Source: Stomorhina lunata (Eukaryota; Arthropoda; Insecta; Diptera; Rhiniidae). Taken from it: a stretch of 64,000 nucleotides of DNA. The notes below the pieces were generated by a model. It made no database searches, was not told the origin of the DNA, and was given only the letters and a program-made list of their open reading frames with translations. A program made the translations under genes and the position numbers. Shown here piece after piece: positions 11,469 through 23,100 of the stretch; within the stretch, counting starts at the first letter, position 1, and every line of letters begins with the position of its first letter. Where the stretch lies: contig OW121741.1 of assembly GCA_933228675.1 (NCBI GenBank), positions 77,285,387-77,349,386 of the forward strand, written 5' to 3'.

Positions 11469-12850
11469 CACAGTGGTTTACGGACGCTTTTTTTTGGAAA
11501 TAATTCTTTAACTTTTGAACGACTGGAGATATTTGAATGAAATTTGACATGGTGATAGTCAAGGAGTATTCGAGTTGGTTTTTAAAAGCACTGGTCCATG
11601 AGGGGTCGGGAGAGTGATTGATGGACCTTCAAAGTTGGTCACCTCGGGTGTTCGACTTTTTTAAAAATTCGCCAAAAATCCATTTATGTATGGATTGAAA
11701 AGAAATTTTAAACTTAAGTTGTCCTTGAGAAGATCTACAAAAAATACGCTTAAATGTGTAGGTTATCTCCTTTGGATTTCGAGATATTTGGGTAAAAAGG
11801 AATTTTTAGGTTGATTTTTTACCTCTTTTTTTAAGCTTTTTTTGATCTGGTGGACGCATCTGAGGACCAAAAATTTTTTAAGAATATTCTTTAAATTTGT
11901 AATAAAATTCTGAATAATTTTTGTGCAAGTTAGTTATAGAAATCTTCTTTTGTTTAAAAGTTAAAAATATTCAAAGTTGAAACTTACAAAAAATTTCGCT
12001 TTTTTTTTAGTTTTTCCCCAAAAGATAGCTATATTTTTTCACTAATAAAAAAATATTTTCTTAAGAAACATAAAAAGATTTTTAAAGTTTTTAAAAGAAA
12101 ACATAATGAGAATGCGTATAAAACAAATTTCTTGCTAATTGGACTTTTGGTCCTCGCACATGTCCTCTCCAAAAAATGGCAATTTGTAAAAAAAAAAATT
12201 AGTTTAAACAAAAATTTCTCAAAAGGCAAAGCACCGATTTGAAAAAAATTATAATGTTCATATTTTCCAATATATCTGTTATTGATTAGAAAAGTTTTTT
12301 CTGAAACGCGCTGCAAATAGAGACAGTGTTGCCATATTTGTAAAAAAACTCATTTTTTGAAACACCTTTTTCCCCAGTTGGGAATTGGGGAATTTTTAAG
12401 TTAAAATTGGGAATTTTTTTTAGTCTATTGCTTTTACATCTTATTGGTCTACATTACTACAAAATTTCATTGTAATATCTTTATCCATGTCATTTCCACA
12501 GAATATCAAAGATTAAAAATATTTTCCTTAAAAAAGCAGAAAAACAATTTTTTTTTGTTTTACGATACAAAGTGTAAAAAAAGTAACGCACTTAAAAAAA
12601 ACTTTTACTTAGTGCTAATCTCCTAGTCTTTCCCGATCTAATGATACTAAACATGTATATAAAGCATTAATACCGAGTCTTAAAAAACTCTGAAAACTTT
12701 GGCCCCCGTAGCATTTTTACACTGTTTATTTAAATATAAGTGATGAATTTGTGCATATAAAATTAATAATCATACTCAAATATTTCACTATAAGATGACA
12801 ATGATCCTTCGATAACAAACAAATATTTTTTTATTTTTTTAAAGAAAATA
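11469..12850 (+). repeat. Transib left long terminal inverted repeat
   Basis: About 1.38 kb, mirrored at about 15600-16981. Only isolated differences were seen on reading (for example G/A in the CATGGTGRTAG segment, and G/T in the block after GGAAATAATTCT). The terminal heptamer CACAGTG is followed by 12 bp and then a run of eight T. The 95-codon frame at 12029-12316 on the minus strand is exactly mirrored in the right arm at 16136-16423. It is F/K-rich, matches no family I know and is frameshifted in the copy at 4773, so I treat it as non-coding. Confidence 0.9.
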
Positions 12851-12989
12851 TCATGAGGATTTATGAAATATCAAAATGTAAATAATTTGTACTTATATTA
12901 AAAGGTGAAATACATTTTATTGAAGTATTTGTAGTTAAAGTTTAAACTTACAGTTTTTATTACATATTTATATAAAAGTAGTTATTTAC

Positions 12990-15026
12990 TTAATTTTTAT
13001 TTTCAGTAAAATAATCAGTACAATCTATTATATCAAGAACCTCTTCCAGGTGTTCGTTTTCAGAAGTTTTTGTATAACTGCTCCACCATTTCTTTCTTAT
13101 CGTTGATAGAGCAGGATCAGAAGACAACAAGAGATAATTTATTAGATCCTGATTTTGCGATTTTCTTGAGCATTTTCTGGTATTAAATAGTTGGATATAC
13201 TTGAAATCTGAATTCCGCGCTTCCTGGGCCTCTTCTGTCAGTTCACCAAGTGGGAGAAGATTTGATTCAATTATTTCACGACCATGTTGAAGGACTTTAT
13301 GAACTGTTGGTGTAATTTCTTTCCAGTGATACAAATGTCGTATACGAGTTAACGCGTTGAGGGCATAGCAATGAAATTTTTCAGCATTTATTTGATATTT
13401 GCTATTTATTGCCGATAATATTACGTAACATTTACGAAGAACTTCCTCATCAATTCCAGTAATCTTTGAAGTTGTTTCATAATTTTCAAAGAATCACCTG
13501 GCCGTATTACCATCGTTTGTACTGCCATATCCTACAAGTGGTTTGTCTATGTTTAGACCCGTCATAGTTTTGAATTCTTCCTGAATCCTTTTTTTTTCAC
13601 TGGATCTCATTTCAATCAGTTCCTTATTATTTCTCACGGATTTTAGCTGATTATCAGGTATATTCCTATATTTCAGATCATATGCTATATGTAGCATAAA
13701 TTCTAAAAATCGGATACGTGCTTGTAGGGGCGATATACCAAATTCCAGAACCTCTTGATTAATTGCAGTACTAGCTGATGCATCTTCTGAAGTTTGTAGA
13801 AATTCCGATTTCTTCTTTCCGCATAATGAGCATTTCCAAGTTGAATGGGTTTCCGTTATAGCGTTGCTTACTTTTCCATCTATCATTGTCAATTGAAGCT
13901 CAAAATTTACATTAATCAAATATCCATGTATGTCTATGCAGACTGGACTCAAATTGTCTATTGAATATTTGATATCATCAACCCAATTTTTTGTGCTTGC
14001 TGCATTTTCTTTTAAATATTCGAATCTGATCGGTCTGCAAAATGCCTTTGATCCTGGAGATGTGTTAACCCACACATATTCAGTACGCTCTTTTGATGTG
14101 GATGGTTCAGAACGATTCTTTCTTAATCTTAGTGGTACTAGGGATGCCATAAAAACGCTTCTGTAGTCATTTGTGTTCTGATGAGATGTTGATTGTTTGT
14201 ATTCCGGTAATCCAGATAAACCGTCACATCCCCATTTACATATTAAAGTTAAGTCCTTGTTGTCAAGTTTCTTGGCTTCTTCTTCAGACAATGTAGTAGA
14301 TATCAGCCTTGATGCCGTATTTTCCAATAATTTTGATAAATCCACAGATGCACTTTCGTCTCCTATCACGTTTGTTGGTATTAAGTTTTTTTTGGTTTTT
14401 AATAACGCATTATATCCTGGTAAAATTGAGTGTCCTTTGTCTCGTAATACCTTACAGAGTTTAATGTATTTATTTTTACTCAATTTCAACTCGAGCATAA
14501 GAGCAAGTGCTTCTTCCTCCGAAAATTCTGATTGAGAAGAAGGAGTTGGTATACTCTTAATAATTCGCTTAAGACGTTTAGGAGAAGCCTCTGGGAGAAT
14601 ATCTGCTATTTGTTTAGCTTCAGCTGGTTGATTATTTCGTTTGAGCACTTCCTTAAAGGAATCTTTGATTTCAGTATCCGAATGAGTAGAAAGAACTTCG
14701 GATAATCGCATCTTTTTAGATCTTTCTCCGAGATCATCATAGTTTTTTAGAGGGGCTCCAGCACCAGAAGTTTTAAGCTCAATTGAGTCCTTCAGCCAGT
14801 CTTTAAATTTAGATTCAAATCTTTTTAAACAGTAATTAACCGACTTAATTTTAAGTTCAAATAACTTTACAAATTTTACGACTTTGTCTTCCTCACTATT
14901 GAGAATCATGGAGTTAGTTTGACTTTTAGCATATCGCATGATTATTTTAATTTTTTCTGCTCTCGAACTGCTTGGTTGTTCAAAAAGAATATCGCACAAC
15001 ACTTTAAATTCCAATGTTATAGCCAT
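12990..15026 (-). pseudogene. Transib transposase, one in-frame TGA
   Basis: The frame runs from ATG at 15026 to a stop at 12990, 678 codons, close to the usual Transib length. A single TGA at codon 511 (13496-13494) is the only break. The frame stays open on both sides, and the downstream segment is in phase with the upstream one. Signatures: WGCDGLSG with candidate catalytic Asp268; MIDGK with candidate Asp383; CSLC zinc-type pair at Cys399/Cys402; an HKVLQH pair at His576/His581; and an EEAQEARN cluster at 599-605 holding the likely catalytic Glu (Glu602 by alignment to RAG1 E962). This order matches the RAG1 core layout. The preceding codon is AGG, so TGA may derive from CGA by one transition. 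The N-terminal 100 residues are rich in Lys and Glu and lack a recognised domain. No intron is needed to explain the frame. Confidence 0.88.
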
Positions 15027-15599
15027 GATGTTTTAACTGTTAATAGCAGTTACATTTAAAACTTTCTTTTTTATATTAAAAAAAAACATTTTTTATATAT
15101 ACCTGTATCCAAAGAATAATAAAGAAATCAATGAATTAATGTATTTTTTACCTCTAAAAATAGGTGCATATATAACTCAACCAATATGTGCGTCTCGTAA
15201 AACCTACCTGTATGGAGGTGAGTAACCATATCCTTTCTGACCATTATGAAAAACCCAAGTTGTAACAATTTTTACCTATTGCATTAACTTTCACATTAAA
15301 AAACATTTTATAACCTTAACATAATTTTGCAATTTTTTCAAATACACCAATTTTAAATACCGGAAAAATGCCTTTAAATCTTATTTTAAATAAATTGTCA
15401 CACTGTTACTATAAAAGTACTCTTCTAATTAAACTTTTGCTACAAATTATGGATATATTACCTTTACACTGTTATCAAAATCGGTGCCTTACTCGTACTT
15501 ACTTATTTAGAATCTTTTACTAAAATTTTATTTTTTAGCTAAATCGAATAAAATTTTTTTAAGTCATTCTTATAATGTTTTCTTTAAAAAAATAAAAAA

Positions 15600-16981
15600 C
15601 TATTTATATCTTTTTGAAGAAAATATTTGTTTATTAGCGAAGGATCATTGTCATCTTAAAAATAGTGAAATATTTGAGTATGATAATTAACTTTATATGC
15701 ACAAATTCATCACTTATATTTAAATAAACAGTGTAAAAATGCTACGGGGGCCAAACTTTTCAGAGTTTTTTAAGACTCGGTATTAATGCTTTATATACAT
15801 GTTTAGTATCATTAGATCGGGAAAGACTAGGAGATTAGCACTAAGTAAAAGTTTTTTTAAGTGCGTTACTTTTTTTACACTTTGTATCGTAAAACAAAAA
15901 AAAATTGTTTTTCTGCTTTTTTAAGGAAAATATTTTTAATCTTTGATATTCTGTGGAAATGACATGGATAAAGATATTACAATGAAATTTTGTAGTAATG
16001 TAGACCAATAAGATGTAAAAGCAATAGACTAAAAAAAATTCCCAATTTTAACTTAAAAATTCCCCAATTCCCAACTGGGGAAAAAGGTGTTTCAAAAAAT
16101 GAGTTTTTTTACAAATATGGCAACACTGTCTCTATTTGCAGCGCGTTTCAGAAAAAACTTTTCTAATCAATAACAGATATATTGGAAAATATGAACATTA
16201 TAATTTTTTTCAAATCGGTGCTTTGCCTTTTGAGAAATTTTTGTTTAAACTAATTTTTTTTTTTACAAATTGCCATTTTTTGGAGAGGACATGTGCGAGG
16301 ACCAAAAGTCCAATTAGCAAGAAATTTGTTTTATACGCATTCTCATTATGTTTTCTTTTAAAAACTTTAAAAATCTTTTTATGTTTCTTAAGAAAATATT
16401 TTTTTATTAGTGAAAAAATATAGCTATCTTTTGGGGAAAAACTAAAAAAAAGCGAAATTTTTTGTAAGTTTCAACTTTGAATATTTTTAACTTTTAAACA
16501 AAAGAAGATTTCTATAACTAACTTGCACAAAAATTATTCAGAATTTTATTACAAATTTAAAGAATATTCTTAAAAAATTGTTGGTCCTCAGATGCGTCCA
16601 CCAGATCAAAAAAAGCTTAAAAAAAGAGGTAAAAAATCAACCTAAAAATTCCTTTTTACCCAAATATCTCGAAATCCAAAGGAGATAACCTACACATTTA
16701 AGCGTATTTTTTGTAGATCTTCTCAAGGACAACTTAAGTTTAAAATTTCTTTTCAATCCATACATAAATGGATTTTTGGCGAATTTTTAAAAAAGTCGAA
16801 CACCCGAGGTGACCAACTTTGAAGGTCCATCAATCACTCTCCCGACCCCTCATGGACCAGTGCTTTTAAAACCAACTCGAATACTCCTTGACTACCACCA
16901 TGTCAAATTTCATTCAAATATCTCCAGTCGTTCAAAAGTTACAGAATTATTTCCAAAAAAAAGCGTCCGTAAACCACTGTG
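15600..16981 (-). repeat. Transib right long terminal inverted repeat
   Basis: Mirror image of 11469-12850, ending GCGTCCGTAAACCACTGTG. Near identity of the arms is visible along the whole length, whereas the solo arm at 4773 differs from both by many substitutions. Transcription through the element would yield an RNA able to form a 1.38-kb duplex around the transposase region. Confidence 0.9.
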
Positions 16982-17083
16982 CGCTGGTAAAATGACAAAT
17001 TTTATAAAAAAAAAGTAAAAATAATGTATCCATAGAATTTCATATCCCAACCGTTATTATAATTAGGAGACATCAACAAATAA
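16982..17083. other. Short spacer between Transib and family A
   Basis: About 100 bp of AT-rich sequence beginning CGCTGGTAAAATGAC. It is not recognisable as family B, which is unexpected because the left flank of the Transib element is family B. Confidence 0.6.
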
Positions 17084-18870
17084 AACATGTAAGAGTGTTA
17101 TATTCGGCTGTGCCGAATCTTATATACCCACTATCAAGTTGTGTTAAATTCAGAAACAGGGTGCAGCTAATTCAAAATCTGGACCAAAACTGAAAAAATC
17201 GCTAAGCTAATTGATATTGTTGGTAAAACCTTTGGACTAAATTCGGTTGCTGTAGCTTTATAGTTCAACATTTAAAAATATTTTAGTGGTTTCCCCAGTA
17301 TTTACTTTGATCAAAATTCGGTCTCATAACCGGGTATAGTTTTACATTAATAAGTTGTTAAATACTCTTCGTTGTGCTTAATATGTAGTTGGGCTAAACA
17401 CGTTAATAGTAATACGGCAGGTCCATATATTTCTTTATGAGTTCCTAATGCATTCATCATATATAAAGTCTGGGCTGAACATTGATTGATTGATCTTAAT
17501 ATAATGAATGTACCTCCAAATCTATTTGATTGTAGATATAAAAAATGGGATGTTATATATATAAGAATTATAGCCAAATGTTGACCGATTGTAACAACAT
17601 TTTACACACTGGCTGGCATATATATAGAGCTTATTCTTGCAAAATTTAGTGGCCATAGCTATCATAGTTTCTAATTTAATAGCTTTTAACTGGCCTTTGC
17701 TAAAATTTTTGGTTTCCGTGAGTGTTTTTTATATGAAAGCTAAAGTCAAATATGGACTGATTCTTATAAAATTTTATAAACTGATCAAAAATTGCATAAA
17801 ACTTCCTTATTTTAAATTAAATCGTCATAGCTATTACAATTGTATTCAATTTATTAGCATTAATGTGTTTCCCGGGGCGGGGTTATATGGGAGCTCTAAC
17901 TAAATTTGAACCGATTTTGTCTATTTTCAACACACATGTTTTTGAAGATATCTGTTTCTGTAAAATTTTGTCCGTCTAACTCTTTTCTTTAAGGCGCTAT
18001 CGTGCTTTTATCTGACGGACAGACGGACATAAATAACCTTTTCTTTATGTATTTTTGTGTTTCCATAAGTTTTTTATATGGGAGCTATGGTCAAATGGTG
18101 ACCTATTGTGACAAAATTTTGCAGACTGGCTGGCATTGACATAAGACTTCCTTGTGCTTAATTTAGTCTTACTAGCTCTTGTAGTTAAGGAGCTATGACG
18201 ATTTTATCTGACGGACAGACGGACATAAATCCCCTTTTCTTTTTGAATTTTTGTGTTTTCGTAAGTTTTTTATATGGGAACTAGGTCAAATAGTGACCGA
18301 TTGCTACAAAATTTTGCACACTGGCTGGCATTGATATAAGACTTTCTTGTGCCAAATTTAGTGGTTATATACTTTAAGATTTATTGGCATTTAAGTGTAT
18401 TTTAGGTGAAATTTAGGCTGTTTTCGTAAGTTTTTTGTATGGGAGCTATGGTTAAATGTGAACCGATTTTGATGAAATTTTATACGCTGCCTAGGGCTAA
18501 TTTAAAACTTCTATATACCAAATTATCATCATAGCTGCTATACTTTGACATTTATTAACAAATAAGCGATTAGAATAGGCGAGGTTATACGGGAGCTATG
18601 GTCAAATGTAAACCTATTTTTTCCAATTTCAATAAAAAAATTTTCTCAGAGATGAAGAATATTTTTACTAAGTTTCAGTGAACTAGCTTCTTTCGTTTAG
18701 GCGTTATCGTGATTTCAACAGACAGACGAACAGACAGACGGACATCGCTCAATCGTCTTAGAATTTCATAAGGATTCAGAATATACATATATCGTTTTTG
18801 ATTAAGGAAATTACAAACGGAATGACAATCTCAATATACCCCCCATTCTTTTTGACGGTGGGTATAAAAA
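17084..18870 (-). mobile_element. DINE-like family A element, copy 1
   Basis: The minus-strand element begins TTTTTATACCCACCGTCAA (plus coordinates near 18870). It carries a short (GTCY)n tract (reversed as GACAGACGAACAGACAG at 18719-18735) and two inner GTCCGTCTGTCCGTCAG tracts near 18015 and 18210. It ends with the hairpin ATTCGGC-ACA-GCCGAAT and AACACTCTTACATGTT at 17084-17110. Interior tandem modules of 100-200 bp repeat phrases such as GGGAGCTATGGTCAAAT. The structure matches DINE-1/mini-me/Helentron-type non-autonomous elements: a 3'-proximal hairpin, GTCY proto-microsatellites and no coding capacity. The call of class is by structure, not by database match. Confidence 0.8.
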
Positions 18871-18940
18871 TTGTGGTGGTCAATTTCAACGCGATTGTTT
18901 TCCTAAGAACAAAAACATCCAAACAAAAAATTCTTAAATT

Positions 18941-19666
18941 TTTTATACCCTTCACCACCATAGGTAAAAAGGGTATTATAAGTTTGTGCTGATGTATGTA
19001 ACGCATAGAAATATTTGCCTTAGACCCATATTTTAGTATATCGACTTTCAGAGTCGATTCAGCGATGTCAGTCCGTCCGTCTGTCAGGCTGGACCCCAAT
19101 GTAATCAAAGTACAGGTCGCAATTCTAAAGGTAATTTGATGAAACTTGGAAAAGATAATTTTTTTTCATAGTGGGACCCTGGCTATTGAAATTCGTCAAA
19201 ATCGGTCCATTATTTGTGGTACCTCCCATATGTCCCACTTACCGGAATTGACATATTGGCCACAAATATCAATATTTTTTCATGAAATTTAAATACTGCT
19301 TATGTAAACCAAAATCGCTGCACCAAAGTTCGTTTAAATCGGTTCATACTTGACCATAGCTCCCATACAAACTCTTCTGTCAAAAAGCACCAAATGAGAT
19401 ACAAATCACTAAAACGCTCGTAAATCTGAAGATAATGAGAACTTTATTTTTTGCAAACATAATTTTTGTAACACCTGTAATCAACCTGCCAAAGAGATAA
19501 TCGTTCCACATTTGACCCAAGCTCTCATATAAGTCCAAATGACGGAAAATATTTGTATGATGGCAAAATTTAGCAAATATTTGTCTTTATACAGGAAATA
19601 TATCACCTTTGCCCTAATGGTATCGTATGGTCGGGCTTGACCGACTATAGCACTTTCTTACTTGTT
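18941..19666 (+). mobile_element. DINE-like family B, most complete copy
   Basis: Starts TTTTATACCCTTCACCACC, contains GTCAGTCCGTCCGTCTGTC at about 19068-19086, and ends with the hairpin region GTCGG-GCTTGA-CCGAC at 19630-19645 followed by TATAGCACTTTCTTACTTG and a T-run. The 3' tail CTTACTTGTT is shared with family A. It retains uninterrupted sequence (AAAAAGCACCAAATGAG) at the place where Transib sits in the other copies. No coding capacity. Confidence 0.8.
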
Positions 19667-20187
19667 TTTTCTAAAATTTTGGGATTTTGTTATTGGATTA
19701 TTTTTCGATTCAACAATACTAAAAATTTGATTAATTAACTCTTGCTATTATATACTAATGGGAAAAATTAAAAAAGGAAAATATTTCCGGTAGCTTAAAA
19801 AAAAATTTGCTGTTTACTTTTAGATTTCCTTAAATATTTACTATCAAATATTAGAACAATATCTTGTTTCCTACTGTACGTGTATGTGTATTTATGTTAA
19901 GTGAACTTTGATTTCCTCGTAACATTACACAAACATACATATAAAACATACATTTGCAATAGTTCGGAAGAAAAACTTACTGATAAGGTTTAAATTTCTA
20001 CCACTATTACTTAGCAACTTAATTAGTCATTTTGACAGGAAAGCCATAACAAAACAAAAAACTAAATAAACATAACAATAAAAGAAAAAGGAAATGGAAA
20101 TTAAGAGGTCGAAAAAAAAACAAAAGACATCTATAACATATTTGGAAGCAAAAACTTTCAGAAAACTAAGAAAAATTATTCAATGAT
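19667..20187. other. AT-rich spacer, nothing recognised
   Basis: No gene, RNA or repeat family was recognised between the family B element and the reversed family D copy. Confidence 0.5.
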
Positions 20188-21592
20188 CTTTTTTGATGTA
20201 TAGGTCGAAGAAGAAGGGACTTTTGGAACTTTTACCTCTAAGAGGGTAAAAACGGGTAAAAAGGGGAAAAAATCGAAAACGCTATGTCTCCTAAAGTAAT
20301 AGGTATAGAAACAAAATTAATATTACGTTTTAAACAGCTTTGAAAATAAGCGGACAGGTGTTTGGTACTTTTTTGAAACTATGTCCGATAGGGGGTAAAA
20401 AAGGGTGACAATAGTTTTTTTTTGAACCTTTTTAACCCACTCTTATATTTTAAACTAAAGAATATAGAAAGAAACTTGGTACTGCAATCAATAGATGTAA
20501 AAAAAACATGAAACACGTATTTGGTACTTTTTTGATTTTGGAGCCAAAATGGGTAAAAAAGGGATAAAATGATAACTTAATATCTCCAAAGTAATATGAA
20601 TGGGAACATTATACATTATGTTAAATGCGTTTTAAAAAAATGTACCGAATTCAATTGGCACCAAAAAAGTACCAAATATACATATGGAACTTTTAGAAAT
20701 TAGGGAATAAAAAGGGGGAAAAATTAGTGTTATTTTAAACAAATGAATGTTTGTCTGTATTTATGTTCTTTATAGAATAGTAAACTGTGAATTTGATTGT
20801 GTTATGCTCTTTAGCGAAGATGTTGCGGATAAGCCGGCGAAGGTTTTAAAGTTGATAAGACTAATTTCCGACAGATGGCGCCACTGAAAATTACTAAAAA
20901 TTAATTAAATCGTGAACTGTACATTTGATCATGCTATGATCTTTAGCAAAGTTGTAGCTCAAGAGCCGACAAAGGCTTTTTAGTTGGTATGAATAATTTC
21001 CGACAGGTGGCGCTACAGAAACTTACTCAAAGTCAATTTAATCGTAATCTGTACATTTAATCATGCTACAATCTTTAGCAAAGTTGTTGCACATGAGCCG
21101 ACGAAGGTTTCTTAGTTGGTATGAAGAAATTTCGACAGGTGGCGCTACTGAAATTTACTCAAAGTCAATTTAATCGTATGCTGTACATTTAATCATGCTA
21201 TAATCTTCAGCAAAGTTGTTACGGATAAGCCGAAGAAGGTTTATGAATTGGAATAAGCAAAGTCCGACAGATGGCGCCACAGAAAACTACTCAAAATGAA
21301 TTAAATCGTAAACTGTGCATTTGATCAGACTATAATCTTTAGCAAAGTTGTTGCGCATGAGTCGACAGAGCTTTCTGTTGATATGAATAATTTCCAAAAT
21401 TATTCAAAATGAGTTAAACTGTAAACTATGTAAACTATGTGTTGGTCGGACAAAATAAATCAAATAATTCAAAATTAACTGAATATTTCTACAATGTCTT
21501 TTCTCTAAATTTATTTTAGCACTTTATAATATAAAATATATAAAAACTTTAAAATTTTCCTCAAAATGCTTACCATAAAGCTCCGAGCAAGG
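20188..21592 (-). mobile_element. Family D element, copy 6
   Basis: Reverse-oriented copy with the AAAAGTACC block, six tandem modules with GGCGCCACTGAAA or its variants, and the left-end sequence ATAAAGCTCCGAGCAAGG reversed at 21574-21592. It is truncated inside the terminal hairpin on the right and lacks the (TA)n tract and right-end block on the left. Confidence 0.8.
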
Positions 21593-21689
21593 AAACTTGA
21601 AAAAAAAATTTAGGATTTTATCTTAAGAAATAAATGAAGTGTAACTTATTCGAATTAGAAAAGTCAGTCAAGTTTTCATACAAATAATT

Positions 21690-23097
21690 CATAGTCTAGA
21701 CATAGTCTAGTCATAGTCTAGACATAGTCTAGTCATAGTCTAGTCATAGTCTAGTCATAGTCTAGTCATAGTCTAGTCATAGTCTAGTCATAGTCTAGTC
21801 ATAGTCTAGTCATAGTCTAGTCATAGTCTAGTCATAGTCTAGTCATAGTCTAGTCATAGTCTAGTCATAGTCTAGTCATAGTCTAGTCATAGTCTAGTCA
21901 TAGTCTAGTCATAGTCTAGTCATAGTCTAGTCATAGTCTAGTCATAGTCTAGTCATAGTCTAGTCATAGTCTAGTCATAGTCTAGTCATAGTCTAGTCAT
22001 AGTCTAGTCATAGTCTAGTCATAGTCTAGTCATAGTCTAGTCATAGTCTAGTCATAGTCTAGTCATAGTCTAGTCATAGTCTAGTCATAGTCTAGTCATA
22101 GTCTAGTCATAGTCTAGTCATAGTCTAGTCATAGTCTAGTCATAGTCTAGTCATAGTCTAGTCATAGTCTAGTCATAGTCTAGTCATAGTCTAGTCATAG
22201 TCTAGTCATAGTCTAGTCATAGTCTAGTCATAGTCTAGTCATAGTCTAGTCATAGTCTAGTCATAGTCTAGTCATAGTCTAGTCATAGTCTAGTCATAGT
22301 CTAGTCATAGTCTAGTCATAGTCTAGTCATAGTCTAGTCATAGTCTAGTCATAGTCTAGTCATAGTCTAGTCATAGTCTAGTCATAGTCTAGTCATAGTC
22401 TAGTCATAGTCTAGTCATAGTCTAGTCATAGTCTAGTCATAGTCTAGTCATAGTCTAGTCATAGTCTAGTCATAGTCTAGTCATAGTCTAGTCATAGTCT
22501 AGTCATAGTCTAGTCATAGTCTAGTCATAGTCTAGTCATAGTCTAGTCATAGTCTAGTCATAGTCTAGTCATAGTCTAGTCATAGTCTAGTCATAGTCTA
22601 GTCATAGTCTAGTCATAGTCTAGTCATAGTCTAGTCATAGTCTAGTCATAGTCTAGTCATAGTCTAGTCATAGTCTAGTCATAGTCTAGTCATAGTCTAG
22701 TCATAGTCTAGTCATAGTCTAGTCATAGTCTAGTCATAGTCTAGTCATAGTCTAGTCAAAGTCTAGTCATAGTCTAGTCTAGTCATAGTCTAGTCATAGT
22801 CTAGTCATAGTCTAGTCATAGTCTAGTCATAGTCTAGTCATAGTCTAGTCATAGTCTAGTCATAGTCTAGTCATAGTCTAGTCATAGTCTAGTCATAGTC
22901 TAGTCATAGTCTAGTCATAGTCTAGTCATAGTCTAGTCATAGTCTAGTCATAGTCTAGTCATAGTCTAGTCATAGTCTAGTCATAGTCTAGTCATAGTCT
23001 AGTCATAGTCTAGTCATAGTCTAGTCATAGTCTAGTCATAGTCTAGTCATAGTCTAGTCATAGTCTAGTCATAGTCTAGTCATAGTCTAGTCATAGT
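21690..23097. repeat. 11-bp satellite (CATAGTCTAGT)n
   Basis: About 128 head-to-tail copies of an 11-bp unit, CATAGTCTAGT. The array is highly homogeneous. The first few units contain the variant CTAGACATAG, and the only interior irregularities are one T-to-A change and one shortened unit near 22756-22782. This degree of uniformity implies recent amplification. Each unit carries CTAG, and the start variants make a self-complementary CTAGACATAGTCTAG. Confidence 0.97.
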
Positions 23098-23100
23098 CAG

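Larger units (their letters stand above)
11469..16981 (-). mobile_element. Transib (RAG1-related) DNA transposon
   Basis: A 5.5-kb element bounded by CACAGTGGTTTACGGACGC and its exact reverse complement, with two nearly identical inverted arms of about 1.38 kb. Between the arms lies a transposase reading frame on the minus strand with RAG1/Transib signatures. The terminal heptamer CACAGTG equals the consensus V(D)J recombination signal heptamer, consistent with the established Transib-RAG1 relationship. Known Transib elements make 5-bp target duplications. Here the left flank is CGCAC and the right flank CGCTG, so the present flanks do not match fully. Known Transib TIRs are usually tens of bp, so the arm length is unusual. 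The single stop in the transposase and the near identity of the arms suggest recent activity or arm homogenisation. Confidence 0.88.

Noticed and set aside
12029..12316. A 95-codon frame identical in both Transib arms (also 16136-16423)
   Set aside because: Identity follows from the inverted repeat. The composition is simple, no family resemblance is seen, and the diverged arm at 4773 carries frameshifts.
13930..14535. Plus-strand frames of 78 and 112 codons
   Set aside because: They are antisense shadows of the Transib transposase on the minus strand.
21690..23097. Possible CRISPR-like array
   Set aside because: The units are contiguous 11-bp repeats with no spacers, and the window is clearly eukaryotic.
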